NCBI GenBank assembly: GCA_023441125.1 | Contig: JAEZQV010000223.1 | Location: 1-7,399 of the forward strand | Direction of reading: 5' to 3' | Source: Bacillota bacterium | GTDB lineage: Bacteria > Bacillota_C > Negativicutes > Sporomusales > Sporomusaceae | Length of the DNA: 7,399 nucleotides | Shown: piece after piece, positions 5,565 to 7,399 of the stretch | How positions within the stretch are numbered: position 1 is the stretch's first letter | How the letters are laid out: every line of letters starts with the position of its first letter | Position numbers and translations under genes: made by a program | Notes under the pieces: generated by a model | Databases searched by the model: none | Told to the model about the DNA's origin: nothing | Seen by the model: the letters and a program-made list of their open reading frames with translations, nothing else

Positions 5565-6848
5565 TTACGCGTCTACTGACCGGTCCGCCGCATTGCCTTT
5601 TTGCGGCATGGTGGCAAAAAACAGGGCAATTATGCCGATAATGCAGATGGCTACATTAAGATAGAAGGCCGGCGTGTAGCTTTTAAACATGTCAAACAGC
5701 TTGCCGCCGACCAGGCCGGCCGGTGAGCAAAAGACCGCCGATAAGAGCAGCATCATGCCGTTGACTTTGGGAAAGGCCGCTGGCCCAAAGTAGTTGCCCA
5801 CCATGGTATTGAGGCAGACAAAGGTCCAGCCGAAACCGGCACCGTACAGAATAGCAGCCGCGAAGGCCACCATTAAGGCCGTTTGCGTTACATTAATCGC
5901 CAAAAATGAACCGATAAAATAGCAGCAGATTCCCATCATGAAGGCGAACCGAGCCGGCATTCTGTCCATAAGCCAGCCGCCAAGCAAACGGCCAAAAATC
6001 CCGCCCATGGTAAACAGCCCCATAGCCCAGGCTGCATCCGCCGGATTAATACCGATTCCGCGCAAGTGCAGAATCCAGTGAGCGGTAAAGAAGAAAAACG
6101 GAAACTGGCAGGCAAACGAGCCAATAACAATCATGGCAAACGCCGTGGTACGATAGGCTTCGCCGGGCGTCCAGCTAAATTTGGTGGCCAGTGTGTTACG
6201 AGCCCCGCCCTGGGCGGCATTGGCGTCTTCCGCTATGCCATCCGGCACCTGTCCTAAGTCTTCAGGCTTTTCTTTAACAAACAGATAGGCAACGATCGCA
6301 GCCACCACGGCAATACCGGCCACGATAAGCCAGGCCTGACGCCAGTCACCGCCGTTAGCGGCCAGTATTTTATTCATCAGCGGCGCCCCCAGAAAGCCGG
6401 CAAAGCCGGATGCGGTCAGCGACACGGCCATGGCCCGGCCGCGATAGCGTTTAAACCACCGGGTCACAGCAGTAGACAGGGCAACAATGGTGCCGAACCC
6501 GATGCCCGAACCGATAATGACGCCGAAACCGACCAGATAGTGCCAGGGCTGCGAGGCCACAAAGGCCATCCAGATACTGCCGATAAGGATAAGCGCTGAG
6601 CCGATGCCAAAGGCAGCTCTGATACCCCATTTCACAATGGCGGCGGCAACCACTACCGAGTGTACGCCCACAAAGAAATTCAGCAAGGTAAAACCCATAC
6701 CGTAAACACTGCGCTCCATCGTGATTTCTTTCATCATGTAAGTATTAATTACTGCTCCGCCATAAAGCGGGAAGCCCATATTTAACAGGTATAAAAACCA
6801 TAAAGCGCCAACCAATTTCCAGCCGTAAAATTTTTGCTCATTTCCCAC
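5565..6848 (-). CDS. MFS transporter, OFA (oxalate/formate antiporter) type, 427 aa
   Basis: An inner-membrane carrier with about 12 membrane segments. Its N-terminus FYGWKLVGALWFLYLLNMG (7-25) is typical of the OFA/monocarboxylate carriers, as is the TRWFKRYRGRAMAVS stretch after TM4 with GSGIGFGT before it. Family members exchange or import small carboxylates such as oxalate, formate, lactate or pyruvate, but many have unknown substrates. The MFS motif A loop is degenerate here (KWGIR at 73-77), as is common in this group. The start is a GTG at 6848 with AGGAGG 8 nt upstream; this is well supported. It is 185 bp after fixX and 41 bp before the porin. The context suggests it carries the acid or its product handled by the Fix-linked pathway, which is inference. 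Confidence 0.92.
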   Translation of the reverse strand: MGNEQKFYGWKLVGALWFLYLLNMGFPLYGGAVINTYMMKEITMERSVYGMGFTLLNFFVGVHSVVVAAAIVKWGIRAAFGIGSALILIGSIWMAFVASQPWHYLVGFGVIIGSGIGFGTIVALSTAVTRWFKRYRGRAMAVSLTASGFAGFLGAPLMNKILAANGGDWRQAWLIVAGIAVVAAIVAYLFVKEKPEDLGQVPDGIAEDANAAQGGARNTLATKFSWTPGEAYRTTAFAMIVIGSFACQFPFFFFTAHWILHLRGIGINPADAAWAMGLFTMGGIFGRLLGGWLMDRMPARFAFMMGICCYFIGSFLAINVTQTALMVAFAAAILYGAGFGWTFVCLNTMVGNYFGPAAFPKVNGMMLLLSAVFCSPAGLVGGKLFDMFKSYTPAFYLNVAICIIGIIALFFATMPQKGNAADRSVDA

Positions 6849-7033
6849 CGGTCTGACCTCCTGTTTAAAATTACTGTCTTACAAAAAACGAACTAAGCCA
6901 AAGATACAACGCACAGGCAAATTGGGTTGCCTATCACCCCCCTTTTCATTCAGAATAATCGCTCTTTTTTCTCTCTGCCTGGTCTGCGGTTATTGCTTTC
7001 TCCCTGTCCGCTCCCGCCTTGCAGCTAATATAA
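6849..7033 (-). other. 185-bp spacer between fixX and the OFA-type carrier
   Basis: No gene is supported here. On the minus strand it has a purine-rich stretch directly after fixX, then a small hairpin AGGCAA/TTGCCT (6915-6932, 6-bp stem, 6-nt loop) without a following T-run, and finally the AGGAGG of the carrier gene. I found no clean -35/-10 pair. The gap is long enough for a promoter or an mRNA processing site, so whether fixX and the carrier share a transcript is open. Confidence 0.4.
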
Positions 7034-7324
7034 TCAGCCGCAGCGGAAAGCCACCCCGAATGTGCCCCGGGGATAGGTCCATTTCACGATTCCTTTATCC
7101 TGGCAAACCACCCGGCAGGTGCCGCACTCTAAGCAGCCGGCGTAATCAAAATTGATCTCCCCGTCTTTTAAGGTATACAGCACAGCCGGGCAAACCACCA
7201 GGCAGGGCTTCGCCTGACACTTGGCGCAGATGGTTTTGTCGATAACGATATGCGGCTCTGCTTCGTCCACGGCAAATTTATTGAGCCCTAAGAGTTCTTC
7301 CGGCGCAAGTTTTTTGATTGTCAT
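7034..7324 (-). CDS. fixX: FixX-like ferredoxin, 96 aa
   Basis: A small cytosolic iron-sulfur protein that partners the FixABC electron-transfer flavoprotein and quinone-oxidoreductase-like complex, passing electrons to or from acyl-CoA-type redox enzymes or low-potential carriers. The family marks are clear: GLNKFAVDE near the start, HIVID, the motif YAGCLECGTCR (61-71) and the end YPRGTFGVAFRCG. Cysteines lie at 33, 36, 41 and 45 (CxxCxxxxCxxxCP) and at 64, 67, 70 and 74, enough for two [4Fe-4S] clusters; Cys95 is extra. The short FixX of enterobacteria, as I recall it, lacks most of the first group and Cys74. Length is normal. The ATG at 7324 overlaps the stop of the upstream FixC-like gene as ATGA, showing translational coupling. 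A weak GGAAGGGG lies 11 nt upstream. Fix clusters occur with carnitine, caffeoyl-CoA and other acyl pathways; which applies here is unknown. Confidence 0.94.
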   Translation of the reverse strand: MTIKKLAPEELLGLNKFAVDEAEPHIVIDKTICAKCQAKPCLVVCPAVLYTLKDGEINFDYAGCLECGTCRVVCQDKGIVKWTYPRGTFGVAFRCG

Positions 7325-7399
7325 ATCGCTTTAAACCCCTTCCAGCCGTCTGCCAGTAACTGTCCGAAAGTAACATGCTTTTTCAGGACTTTCAGCATG
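7321..7399 (-). CDS. fixC: C-terminal 25 residues of a FixC-like flavoprotein (5' part outside window)
   Basis: The open frame in 7399-7321 reads MLKVLKKHVTFGQLLADGWK then GFKAI and a TGA stop that overlaps the fixX ATG. The tail itself is too short for a family match; its position directly before fixX with a 4-bp overlap is the standard fixC-fixX order. FixC is an FAD-dependent relative of electron-transfer-flavoprotein:quinone oxidoreductase. That an ORF ends here is certain; the name rests on gene order. Confidence 0.62.
   Translation of the reverse strand, partial: MLKVLKKHVTFGQLLADGWKGFKAI

Noticed and set aside
4912..5664. 250-codon plus-strand open frame
   Set aside because: It runs antisense through the SLH porin and the end of the OFA carrier. 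Its translation shows no domain logic, and the minus-strand proteins are clearly real.
6922..7155. 77-codon plus-strand frame with a hydrophobic start
   Set aside because: The second half is antisense to fixX, no Shine-Dalgarno precedes it, and the hydrophobic part reflects a pyrimidine-rich spacer.

Overview
The window reads as chromosome of a diderm, anaerobic Firmicute of the class Negativicutes, probably Sporomusa- or Pelosinus-like and possibly an acetogen. The main evidence is a porin with one N-terminal SLH domain, a coiled coil and a beta-strand-rich C-terminus (the OmpM type, which links the outer membrane to peptidoglycan in this class). A formate-tetrahydrofolate ligase, a FixC/FixX-like electron-transfer pair and good Shine-Dalgarno sequences agree. 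The genus is inference. Every gene I can support lies on the minus strand, so transcription runs from high to low coordinates.

Right part (7399 to 4063): the end of a FixC-like gene overlaps fixX by ATGA. After 185 bp comes an OFA-type MFS transporter (GTG start), and 41 bp later the SLH porin, followed by a rho-independent terminator candidate (4003-4021). A second MFS carrier, of the ACS (anion:cation symporter) type with a TTG start, begins just after that hairpin and runs to 2649. Together these look like a cluster that moves an organic anion through the outer membrane (porin) and inner membrane (carriers) and couples its metabolism to flavin-based electron transfer (Fix). The substrate cannot be read from this window.

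Middle part (2648 to 880): a soluble chemoreceptor with no membrane segment is followed by a cysteine-rich DUF2284 protein. Each is preceded by a copy of the same roughly 130-160 bp block, carrying a TTGACA promoter, an untranslated leader, a Shine-Dalgarno and an ATG. The receptor gene therefore sits between two direct repeats. The upstream copy carries an extra arm that makes a perfect 19-bp inverted repeat over the putative -10, and its copied ATG now opens a 7-codon mini-ORF. This is the most unusual structure in the window. A hairpin with a G-U pair that forms only in minus-strand RNA follows the DUF2284 gene.

Left part (795 to 1): an AT-rich spacer, a leader hairpin, a 56-residue CxxC protein gene missed by usual length cut-offs, and 34 bp later the start of fhs (TTG start), which runs off the window. 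The small gene and fhs look co-transcribed.

No tRNA, rRNA, CRISPR array, transposase or phage gene was seen.
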